Source of the DNA: an uncultured Oscillospiraceae bacterium
Lineage (GTDB): Bacteria; Bacillota; Clostridia; Oscillospirales; Oscillospiraceae
Length of the DNA stretch: 15,106 nt
Direction: 5' to 3'
NCBI GenBank assembly: GCA_910587395.1
Contig: CAJULJ010000062.1
Location: forward strand, 1 to 15,106
Part shown: piece by piece, positions 1 to 5,867 of the stretch
Layout: the number at the start of each line of letters is the position of its first letter
How positions within the stretch are numbered: position 1 is the stretch's first letter
Made by a program: the position numbers and the translations under genes
The notes under the pieces: model-generated
The model's input: only the letters and a program-made list of their open reading frames with translations
The model's database searches: none
What the model was told of the DNA's origin: nothing

Positions 1-347
1 TGGTGAACACCATCCCCCTGTGGAAGAGCCAGATGGTGCTGGCCCTGGGGCTGGAGCACTCCCGTCAGGCCACCGCCGCTCAGGCCGCCGTCACCAACAT
101 GACCAACGACCTGCTGAAGAAGAACGCGGAGATGCTGCGCATGGGCACCATTGAGACCGCCAAGGAGGCGGAGCGGTCCATCGTGGACATCGAGACCCTC
201 CAGCACACCAACCAGCAGCTCATTTCCACCCTGGACGAGGTGATGCAGATCCAGAAGGACGGCGCCCAGAAGCGCAAGGAGGCCGAGCTGGAGCTGGGCC
301 GCATTGAGGGCGAGCTGAAGCAGAAGCTCCTGGAGCTGAGAGGCTGA
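1..347 (+). CDS. telA: TelA-family (toxic anion resistance) protein, C-terminal part
   Basis: Only the last ~114 residues are in the window; the reading frame is open to base 1 and the gene starts upstream. The visible part begins with TIPLWKSQMVLALGLEHSRQ and continues through a long helical stretch containing TNDLLKKNAEMLR and SIVDIETLQHTNQQLISTLDE. These match the conserved C-terminal half of the TelA family as I know it. Family members are cytosolic, helical, coiled-coil-rich proteins linked to tellurite and envelope-stress tolerance; their biochemical role is not settled. The last 40 residues (QKRKEAELELGRIEGELKQK region) are a charged helix. The GTG at base 3 is in frame but is not a credible start, because conserved family sequence is expected before it. 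The TPM gene starts 7 bases after the stop, which suggests one transcript. Family assignment is confident; physiological role is not. Confidence 0.88.
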   Translation, partial: VNTIPLWKSQMVLALGLEHSRQATAAQAAVTNMTNDLLKKNAEMLRMGTIETAKEAERSIVDIETLQHTNQQLISTLDEVMQIQKDGAQKRKEAELELGRIEGELKQKLLELRG

Positions 348-354
348 TTGGAAC

Positions 355-990
355 ATGTCACCTGTATTTGGAATGAGAAACCTTTTGCTGCTGGTGATAC
401 CGGTTGCCCTGGCGGCAGTCATACTGGCCGCGGCGGGCAAGCGGGGAGCCAGCGTGTTCAAAAAGCAGGGCGTGGCCTGGGGGCTTACCCTGCTGATGGT
501 CTTTGCCGCCGTCGGCATCGGCTACGCCAGGGCCCCCATGGCCGGGACAAGGGAGCCGGCCCCCGCCCCCGACTACGGCGATTCCTACCACTGGGAGGGC
601 GGCCAATTCCTGTTGGATAACGCCGACGTGCTGTCCGACAGGACGCTCAGGGAGCTGGACCAGCGCAACGAGCGGCTGTGGAACAATTATAATGTCACCA
701 TTGGCGTGGTCACCTGCAACTACGGCAGGGACGACCTGGACCAATACGCCATGAAGCGGGCCGAGGAGATGGGCCTGGGCGGTTATGATATGATCGTGGC
801 ACTGGATATCAGCGGCGACAACTATTGGCTCATCCAGGGCAGCGACATCCGCCGGGATTTCACCGACAACGACTGCTCCGATTACGCCTATGAATATATG
901 GAATACGACTTTGCCCGGGGCATGTACGGCGACGCTCTGCTGGACCTCACCGAGGCTTTGGAGATTTGGTACGGAAACTATTTTGACTGA
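355..990 (+). CDS. TPM-domain membrane-anchored protein
   Basis: A 211-residue protein with two hydrophobic segments at about residues 8-27 and 40-58. A short Pro-rich linker (66-74) leads to a TPM domain (TLP18.3/Psb32/MOLO-1 family) at about 86-175. The domain shows the usual landmarks: an opening LLDNADVLSD, an internal beta strand ITIGVVT-like (NVTIGVVTCNY, 113-123), an A(E)xM helix, and a second strand DMIVALDISGDNYWLIQGSD (145-164). TPM domains are usually extracytoplasmic, and some bind metal or have weak phosphatase activity; no activity can be claimed here. Many bacterial TPM proteins end in a membrane segment plus a Gly-rich tail. Here that part is missing, and a separate downstream gene encodes something like it. 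The start has only a weak ribosome binding site and is probably coupled to the upstream TelA stop 7 bases away. An in-frame ATG at 373 is an alternative. Confidence 0.82.
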   Translation: MSPVFGMRNLLLLVIPVALAAVILAAAGKRGASVFKKQGVAWGLTLLMVFAAVGIGYARAPMAGTREPAPAPDYGDSYHWEGGQFLLDNADVLSDRTLRELDQRNERLWNNYNVTIGVVTCNYGRDDLDQYAMKRAEEMGLGGYDMIVALDISGDNYWLIQGSDIRRDFTDNDCSDYAYEYMEYDFARGMYGDALLDLTEALEIWYGNYFD

Positions 991-1010
991 ACTGAGAAAG
1001 GAGGCTGCGC

Positions 1011-1499
1011 ATGGGCGGATTTTCTGATGTGATCGCCATCATTGTGCTGGCGGTGATTCTGCTGCTGGTGATGGAGGGCTCCCACCGGCGGCGCTACCGC
1101 AGCGGCTGGTACGGACCCACCTACGTCTACCGGCCCTTCTATATTTTCCGGCCCCGTCCTCCCAGACCGCCCAGGCCGCCCCGCGGTCCGGGCTTCGGCC
1201 CCGGCCCTGGACCCGGCATGGGCTTTGGTCCGGGCCCCAGACCTGGCGCGGGACCGAGGCCCAGCCCCGGACCCCGTCCCGGCGGCTCCTTCGGCGGTTC
1301 CCGCCCCGGCGGCTCCTTTGGCGGGGGCAGGCCCTCTGCGGGTCCCCGTCCCGGCGGTTCCTTTGGCGGCGGACGCTCCTTTGGGGGCGGAGGCCGTCCA
1401 GGCGGCGGTTCCTTCGGCGGTGGGCGCTCCTTCGGCGGGGGCGGACGCCCCGGTGGAGGCTCCTTCGGGGGCGGAGGCCGTGGGGGCGGCCGGAGGTAA
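1011..1499 (+). CDS. Small membrane protein with Gly/Pro/Arg-rich repeat tail
   Basis: A 162-residue protein of unknown function. AAAGGAGG at 997-1004, six bases before the ATG, makes the start secure. Residues 7-21 form one membrane helix (VIAIIVLAVILLLVM). It is followed directly by a basic patch (HRRRYR, 25-30), so by the positive-inside rule the tail should be cytoplasmic; this is a prediction. An aromatic stretch, YGPTYVYRPFYIF (34-46), leads into a low-complexity tail: Pro/Arg (47-58), Gly-Pro repeats (59-90), then SFGGG and GGGRSFGGGGRP units to the end. A 17-residue unit occurs twice exactly (119-135 and 136-152). The tail resembles the Gly-rich ends of many TPM proteins, so this gene and the TPM gene 20 bases upstream may be two halves of what is one protein elsewhere. 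It contains almost no acidic residues after residue 22. Confidence 0.75.
   Translation: MGGFSDVIAIIVLAVILLLVMEGSHRRRYRSGWYGPTYVYRPFYIFRPRPPRPPRPPRGPGFGPGPGPGMGFGPGPRPGAGPRPSPGPRPGGSFGGSRPGGSFGGGRPSAGPRPGGSFGGGRSFGGGGRPGGGSFGGGRSFGGGGRPGGGSFGGGGRGGGRR
1365..1466 (+). repeat. Two tandem 51-base coding repeats
   Basis: Two direct copies (1365-1415 and 1416-1466) of a 51-base unit encode the same 17 residues, GGGRSFGGGGRPGGGSF. The DNA copies differ mostly at third codon positions, so the protein sequence has been kept while the bases have drifted. Shorter, less regular Gly-Pro and SFGG repeats precede them from about 1185. This is coding low complexity, not a CRISPR or an intergenic repeat. Confidence 0.8.
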
Positions 1500-1508
1500 A
1501 ACCGGATG

Positions 1509-1547
1509 AAAAGTGGGAGCGGGCGGCGGCCTGCTCCCACTTTTTCT
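1509..1547 (+). terminator. Rho-independent terminator after the TelA/TPM operon
   Basis: A 12-base stem (1509-1520, AAAAGTGGGAGC, with 1533-1544) around a 12-base GC-rich loop is followed by TTTTTCTATTTT. It lies 10 bases after the stop of the Gly-rich gene and cleanly separates it from the phosphate transporter. Confidence 0.9.
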
Positions 1548-1634
1548 ATTTTATCCAAAATTCGACCTGCTTTGGAAAAAATTTTGACGATCTTGGAGAA
1601 ATTGAAAAAAAGGCGAGAAATCCCTTATCAGATA

Positions 1635-1643
1635 TGATACAAT
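1635..1643 (+). promoter_or_regulatory. Extended -10 promoter for the Na/Pi transporter
   Basis: TGATACAAT is an extended -10 element (TGn plus TACAAT at 1638-1643). The expected -35 position (about 1615-1620, GAGAAA) is poor. TTGACG at 1584 is too far away to pair with it. The surrounding 1545-1645 stretch is AT-rich, unlike the coding sequence. No Pho-type operator was recognised. Confidence 0.5.
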
Positions 1644-1709
1644 GTCTGCGTTCATATGTGTAACAGTCTGCCAAAGAGCGGGCCGGACCTGCGGGAAGGA
1701 ATCAAACGC

Positions 1710-3467
1710 ATGGGTATTGCGGACATCATCTCATTGTTGGGCGGCCTCGCCTTTTTCCTGTTCGGCATGACTCTCCTGGGGGACGGCTTGAAGAAGGTGG
1801 CCGGCAGCAAGCTGGAAACCGTCCTGGGCAAGCTGACCTCCAACCCCATCAAGGGAGTGCTGCTGGGCGCGCTGGTAACGGCGGTGATCCAGTCCTCCTC
1901 CGCCACCACGGTCATGGTGGTGGGCTTTGTCAACTCGGGCATCATGCAGCTGACCAACGCCGTGGGCATCATCATGGGCGCCAACATCGGCACCACCGCC
2001 ACCGGCTGGGTGCTGACGCTGGCCAACGTGGAGGGCGAGGGCGGCTTCACCTCCGCCACCGTATTTGCCGCAATTGCCTTCATCGGCATCATTTTGTACT
2101 TTTTCTGCCGTAAGCAGGGACAAAAAAACGTGGGGCTGATCCTGCTGGCTTTTTCTGTGCTCATGAGCGGAATGCAGGCCATGAGCTCCGCCATGGACCC
2201 GCTGAAGGAGAACGAGGCCTTCCTCCAGTTCATCTCCGCCGCCTCCACCCCGGTGATCTCCCTGCTCATCGGTGTGCTGGTGACGGCGGTGATCCAGTCC
2301 TCCTCCGCCTCCATCGGTATTTTGCAGGCGCTGTCCGCCACCGGGGCCATCAGCTATGAGGTGGCAATCCCCATGGTCCTGGGCATGTGTATCGGCGCGT
2401 GCGTGCCGGTGCTGCTGTCCGCCATCGGGGCCAACGCCAACGGCAAGCGCACCGCCGTTATCTATCTGTACTTCAATATCGTGGGCTCCGTGCTGTTCAT
2501 GCTCCCCTTCTACCTGATCCACGCCTTTATGGAAATGCAGTTCATGGCCGGCCCCGCCGATGCCTTCGGTATTGCCGTGTTCAATACCGTATTCAAGGTG
2601 GGCGCTACCCTGGTACAGCTGCCCTTCACAGCTCTGCTGGTGAAGCTTGCCTGCGCCACCATCAAGGAGGAGCGCTCCGAGGATGACGAGGAATTCGAGG
2701 AGAACCTGCTGGACGAGCGCTTCCTGCGCTACCCGCCCCTGGCCCTGGAGCAGAGCGGCCGCACGGTGGACCGGATGGCCGCCGCCGCGGTGAAGAACCT
2801 GAACCGCTCCATTGAACTGTTCACCACCTTCAACGGGGAGAGATATGACAAGATTCTGGCCCGTGAGAACGTGGTGGACCGCTACGAGGACAAGCTGGGC
2901 AGCTACTTGTTTCATCTGAACAGCCAGGGGCTGAATGAGCGGGAGACGCTGGTCAGCTCCCACTACCTGCATTGTCTCACCGATTTAGAGCGGATTTCCG
3001 ACCACGCGGTGAATCTGGCAAATCTGGCCAAGGAGATGGACGGCAAGGGGGTTTCCTTCTCCCCCGACGGCTTGGAGGACATGAACCGGTCCGCCGGCGC
3101 GGTGCTGGAGATTGTGGCCCTGGCCCAGGAGGCCCTGACCGAGGCGGACATTGACACGGCCCTCCGGGTGGAGCCTTTGGAAGAGGTGATCAGCACGCTG
3201 CTGGAGGGCATGAAGCTGCGCCACATCCGGCGTCTGCAAAGCGGTGTGTGCACTTTGGAGATGGGGTTTATCATCAACGACCTCATCAACAACTTTGAAC
3301 GTGTGGCGGCCCACTGCTCCAACGTGGCGTTGGCGGTGCTGGAGCTTCGGTACGCCGACCTGCAGTTCCATAACTACGCCCGGGGCGTGCGCCAGGGCGA
3401 TCAGCCGGAGTTTCGAAAGTGGCTGGCATACTATCAGGAGAAGTATTTGGAGATCATCAAGGCATAA
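1710..3467 (+). CDS. Na+/phosphate cotransporter with C-terminal PhoU domain
   Basis: A 585-residue inner-membrane transporter of the Na/Pi cotransporter family (NptA/YjbB-like). It has two inverted copies of the transport repeat, each with the signature QSSS motif: VIQSSSATT at 59-67 and VIQSSSASI at 195-202. Each is preceded by a glycine-rich membrane helix; GANIGTTATGW (90-100) follows the first. About eight or nine membrane helices fill residues 5-315. A very acidic linker (RSEDDEEFEEN, 322-332) joins a cytosolic PhoU-like helical domain at about 345-550. Its two repeats carry ERISDHAVNLA (427-437) and FERVAAHCSNVA (529-540), the usual metal-binding signatures. I chose ATG 1710 because GGAAGGA lies nine bases upstream and the protein then begins at the first membrane helix. 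The in-frame ATG at 1656 has no ribosome binding site and adds a polar 18-residue leader. The fused PhoU domain probably regulates transport. Confidence 0.93.
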   Translation: MGIADIISLLGGLAFFLFGMTLLGDGLKKVAGSKLETVLGKLTSNPIKGVLLGALVTAVIQSSSATTVMVVGFVNSGIMQLTNAVGIIMGANIGTTATGWVLTLANVEGEGGFTSATVFAAIAFIGIILYFFCRKQGQKNVGLILLAFSVLMSGMQAMSSAMDPLKENEAFLQFISAASTPVISLLIGVLVTAVIQSSSASIGILQALSATGAISYEVAIPMVLGMCIGACVPVLLSAIGANANGKRTAVIYLYFNIVGSVLFMLPFYLIHAFMEMQFMAGPADAFGIAVFNTVFKVGATLVQLPFTALLVKLACATIKEERSEDDEEFEENLLDERFLRYPPLALEQSGRTVDRMAAAAVKNLNRSIELFTTFNGERYDKILARENVVDRYEDKLGSYLFHLNSQGLNERETLVSSHYLHCLTDLERISDHAVNLANLAKEMDGKGVSFSPDGLEDMNRSAGAVLEIVALAQEALTEADIDTALRVEPLEEVISTLLEGMKLRHIRRLQSGVCTLEMGFIINDLINNFERVAAHCSNVALAVLELRYADLQFHNYARGVRQGDQPEFRKWLAYYQEKYLEIIKA

Positions 3468-3472
3468 CGATC

Positions 3473-3510
3473 AAACCGTCCGTCCCGGGTCCGAGGCGGA
3501 CGGTTTTGCT
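3473..3510. terminator. Terminator between the convergent transporter and recQ
   Basis: A perfect 10-base stem (3473-3482, AAACCGTCCG, with 3497-3506) and a 14-base loop. On the plus strand it is followed by TTTTGCTTTG, giving a fair terminator for the transporter. On the minus strand the tail (TTTGATCGTT) is weaker, so termination of recQ here is less certain. Confidence 0.75.
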
Positions 3511-3513
3511 TTG

Positions 3514-5349
3514 TCAGCATCGGGCGGCGATGACGGCCAGGAATTCTTCGCCGTAGCGGGCGGCCTTCACCTCGCCCACGCCGGACACCTGCAAAAGCGC
3601 TTCCAGGCTGTCGGGGGCCTTTGCCGCCATGTCGGCCAGGGTGGCGTTGGAAAAGACGATGTACGCCGGAACGCCGTCCCGCCGAGCCAGTCGGGCGCGC
3701 TCCGCCTTGAGGGCCGAGAGCAGCTCGCTGTCCGCCGGGGCGGCGGGGGCGGCAACGGGCTCCGGGGCGTTTTTGGCGGGCTTCACCTGGGCCGGGCGCA
3801 CCTTGGCGGTCATGGTGACCCGTTCTCCGCGGAACAGCACGCCTCCAGCTCCCGGACCCAGGCGCAGGGTGGCGTGCTCCGGGTCGGTGAACACCAGACC
3901 CTGACTGCTGAGGCAGTCCAGATAAGCCCGCAGCTGTTCTTGACTGGTGTCCCGCATCAGGCCATAGGTGGGCAGCTGGTCCAGCCCCAGCTCCAGCACC
4001 CGCCGGTTTTTGCTGCCCCGCAGCACCTGGCTGACAAGGCTGGCTCCCACATGGTAGCCCAGCCTGTCCCGCACCCGCTTTACGCAGGACAAAATCATCT
4101 GGGCGGGGACGGTGATATCCGCCTCCTCAAAAATGCCCTGGCAGTTGCCGCAGTTCCCGCAGGAGTCGGCGTGGTCCTGGCCGAAGTGGTCCAGGATGGC
4201 GCCCCGCAGGCAGCGGTCCGTTTTGCAGTAGTCCGTCATCACCGCCAGCCGGTCCTGTTCCATCCGCCGCAGGGCGTGGTGGGCCTCCTGGGTCAGCTCC
4301 GAGCCGTCGGCGCTGTGGTCGATGAGGTAGCGGGCGGTGGTTACATCCCCGGGGGAGTAGAGCAGGATACAGTCCGCCGCTTCACCGTCCCGGCCCGCGC
4401 GGCCCGCCTCCTGGTAGTAGGCCTCCAGGTTTTTCGGCATGTTGTAGTGAATGACGAAGCTGACGTTTGACTTGTCGATGCCCATGCCGAAGGCGTTGGT
4501 GGCCACCATCACCGCCCGGCGGTCGAACTGGAAGTCGTCCTGGTTGGCCCGGCGCTCCTCCTCGGGCAGGCCCGCGTGGTAGCGGGCGGCGGGGATGCCG
4601 TGCTCGTTGAGGGCGGTCCAGACCCGCTCCACGGCACTGCGGGTGGCACAGTAGACGATGCCGCTTTTCCCCGGCCGCTGGGCGATGAGGGAGAGCAGGG
4701 CGGACAGCTTGTGACGGGGCCGCTGGACGTCGAAAAACAGGTTGGGGCGGTCGAAGCCGGTGACCACCCGCACCGGCCTTTGCAGGGCCAGCTGGGTGAC
4801 GATGTCCTCCTGGACCCTGGCCGTGGCGGTGGCGGTAAAAGCGGCCATGATGGGGCGGCGGCACAGATTGGCGGAAAAGTCCGCGATTTTCAGGTAGCTG
4901 GGCCGGAAATCCTGTCCCCACTGGGAGATGCAGTGGGCCTCGTCCACCGCCAGCAGGGAGACATCCTGCTGGGCCATGAGCTGGGCGAAGCGGGGATTTT
5001 CCAGCCGCTCCGGTGCCACGTACACCAAGCGGTAGGCGCGGCTTCGGATGCCGCGAAATACCTCCTGGTACTCCTCCAGGGTCTGGGAGCTGTTGAAGAA
5101 GGCGGCGGGCACTCCGGCGGCGGTGAGGGCGGCCACCTGATCCTTCATCAGCGAGATGAGGGGGGAGACCACCAGCGTCAGTCCCGGCAGCAGGAGGGCG
5201 GGCACCTGGTAGCACAGCGACTTTCCCCCGCCGGTGGGCATGATGCCCAGCGCGTCCCGGCCTGACAGGATGCCGTCCACCAGCCGTTCCTGGCCGGGGC
5301 GGAAGGAGCTGTGGCCGAAGTATTGTCTCAGGGCGGATGCTTTGTCCAT
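3514..5349 (-). CDS. recQ: ATP-dependent DNA helicase RecQ
   Basis: A complete 611-residue RecQ, a 3'-5' helicase acting in recombination and in repair of stalled forks. Domains in order: helicase core with Walker A PTGGGKS (38-44), DEAH (136-139), the aromatic-rich loop SQWGQDFRP (142-150), TATAT (172-176), FGMGID (287-292) and motif VI QEAGRAGRDG (313-322). A zinc site follows with C380, C397, C400 and C403. Then come a winged-helix RQC region (about 405-515), a Pro/Ala-rich linker (518-538) and a C-terminal HRDC domain (540-611) with LLQVSGVGEVKAARYG. The layout and length match E. coli RecQ. AAGGAGG (complement of 5357-5363) lies seven bases before the ATG. It is transcribed alone, convergent with the phosphate transporter and divergent from the BlaI-type repressor gene. 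No feature suggests it has decayed. Confidence 0.97.
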   Translation of the reverse strand: MDKASALRQYFGHSSFRPGQERLVDGILSGRDALGIMPTGGGKSLCYQVPALLLPGLTLVVSPLISLMKDQVAALTAAGVPAAFFNSSQTLEEYQEVFRGIRSRAYRLVYVAPERLENPRFAQLMAQQDVSLLAVDEAHCISQWGQDFRPSYLKIADFSANLCRRPIMAAFTATATARVQEDIVTQLALQRPVRVVTGFDRPNLFFDVQRPRHKLSALLSLIAQRPGKSGIVYCATRSAVERVWTALNEHGIPAARYHAGLPEEERRANQDDFQFDRRAVMVATNAFGMGIDKSNVSFVIHYNMPKNLEAYYQEAGRAGRDGEAADCILLYSPGDVTTARYLIDHSADGSELTQEAHHALRRMEQDRLAVMTDYCKTDRCLRGAILDHFGQDHADSCGNCGNCQGIFEEADITVPAQMILSCVKRVRDRLGYHVGASLVSQVLRGSKNRRVLELGLDQLPTYGLMRDTSQEQLRAYLDCLSSQGLVFTDPEHATLRLGPGAGGVLFRGERVTMTAKVRPAQVKPAKNAPEPVAAPAAPADSELLSALKAERARLARRDGVPAYIVFSNATLADMAAKAPDSLEALLQVSGVGEVKAARYGEEFLAVIAARC

Positions 5350-5389
5350 GGCGGGGCCTCCTTAATGGTGGGACTTGCCGGTTTTCCCC

Positions 5390-5418
5390 ATCATACCACA
5401 AATTCAGCCGGGATTCAA
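5390..5418 (-). promoter_or_regulatory. recQ promoter
   Basis: On the minus strand, TTGAAT (complement of 5413-5418), a 17-base spacer and TATGAT (complement of 5390-5395) form a good sigma-A promoter. Its -10 element lies 40 bases upstream of the recQ start codon. Confidence 0.7.
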
Positions 5419-5435
5419 ATTTTTGGGACACGGCC

Positions 5436-5464
5436 TTGACAAGCGCCTCCTACAGGTGTAGTAT
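5436..5464 (+). promoter_or_regulatory. Promoter of the BlaI/M56 operon
   Basis: A perfect -35 TTGACA (5436-5441), a 17-base spacer and a -10 TAGTAT (5459-5464). An alternative -10, TATAAA at 5462-5467, would need a 20-base spacer. The first operator dyad fills the second half of the spacer, so repressor and polymerase should compete directly. Confidence 0.75.
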
Positions 5465-5487
5465 AAATGTAGAAACTACAATTGTAG
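5451..5487 (+). promoter_or_regulatory. BlaI/MecI-type operator region
   Basis: BlaI/MecI repressors recognise TACA/TGTA dyads. Three dyads are seen: TACAGGTGTA (5451-5460), inside the promoter spacer and touching the -10; TGTAGAAACTACA (5468-5480); and the perfect 12-base palindrome CTACAATTGTAG (5476-5487), which shares a half site with the second and runs into the ribosome binding site. The first and last are centred 26 bases apart. Their form and position next to a BlaI-family gene make autorepression very likely. Confidence 0.82.
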
Positions 5488-5498
5488 GAGGTTGTCTT

Positions 5499-5864
5499 AT
5501 GGTAAAGCTGTCGGACCGGGAATGGCTGGTGCTGGGGGCGCTGTGGGACAGCGGCGGGTCTACCCTGGGGGAGCTGACCCAGGCCTTGCAGGGGGAAACG
5601 GGGTGGAACCGGAACACGGTGCTCACCTACCTGACCCGGATGGAGGCCAAGGGGCTGGTGGACATTGGCCGGGAGGGGTATCCCCGGCGGTACCAGGCGG
5701 CGCTGAGCCGGACGGACTGCCAGGCCCAGGCCCGGGACAGCTTTTTGAGGCAGGTCTACCGGGGCTCTACGGGGGATTTGGTGGCGGCGTTTTTGAAGGA
5801 GAAGCCCATCTCGGCCCAGGAGCGCAATGAGCTCCGGCGCTTGCTGGATGAAATGGAGGTTTGA
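5499..5864 (+). CDS. BlaI/MecI-family transcriptional repressor
   Basis: A 121-residue winged-helix repressor of the BlaI/MecI/CopY family. It opens with KLSDREWLVLGALWDSG (3-19), followed by the recognition region TLGELTQALQGETGWNRNTVLTYLTRMEAKGLV (22-54), the usual family pattern of WN-xxTV-xTxLxRLxxKG. A wing contains GYPRRYQAAL (60-69), and a C-terminal dimerisation helix pair follows (75-121). Family repressors bind TACA/TGTA dyads as dimers and lose DNA binding when the partner M56 protease is activated and they are cleaved. The family cleavage site lies in the dimerisation helix; I cannot locate it safely here. AGGAGG at 5486-5491, seven bases before ATG 5499, fixes the start; an in-frame upstream start at 5337 would cross the promoter. 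The protease gene begins three bases after the stop. Confidence 0.92.
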   Translation: MVKLSDREWLVLGALWDSGGSTLGELTQALQGETGWNRNTVLTYLTRMEAKGLVDIGREGYPRRYQAALSRTDCQAQARDSFLRQVYRGSTGDLVAAFLKEKPISAQERNELRRLLDEMEV

Positions 5865-5867
5865 CCC

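Noticed and set aside
1185..1490. A CRISPR-like or satellite repeat array
   Set aside because: The repeats are in frame, encode Gly/Pro/Arg units, have no unique spacers, and lie in a gene with a strong ribosome binding site.
1656..1709. An upstream ATG start for the Na/Pi transporter
   Set aside because: There is no ribosome binding site before it and the added residues are polar and not family-like; ATG 1710 has GGAAGGA at the right spacing.
1731..2972. A 413-residue open frame on the minus strand opposite the phosphate transporter
   Set aside because: It is a shadow of GC-rich codons: rich in Gly, His and Gln, with no ribosome binding site, no hydrophobic or family pattern, and it lies opposite a conserved transporter.
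3244..4470. A 408-residue plus-strand open frame across the transporter end and recQ
   Set aside because: It crosses a terminator and runs opposite conserved recQ; the translation is Gly/Ala/Val/His low-information sequence without recognisable motifs.
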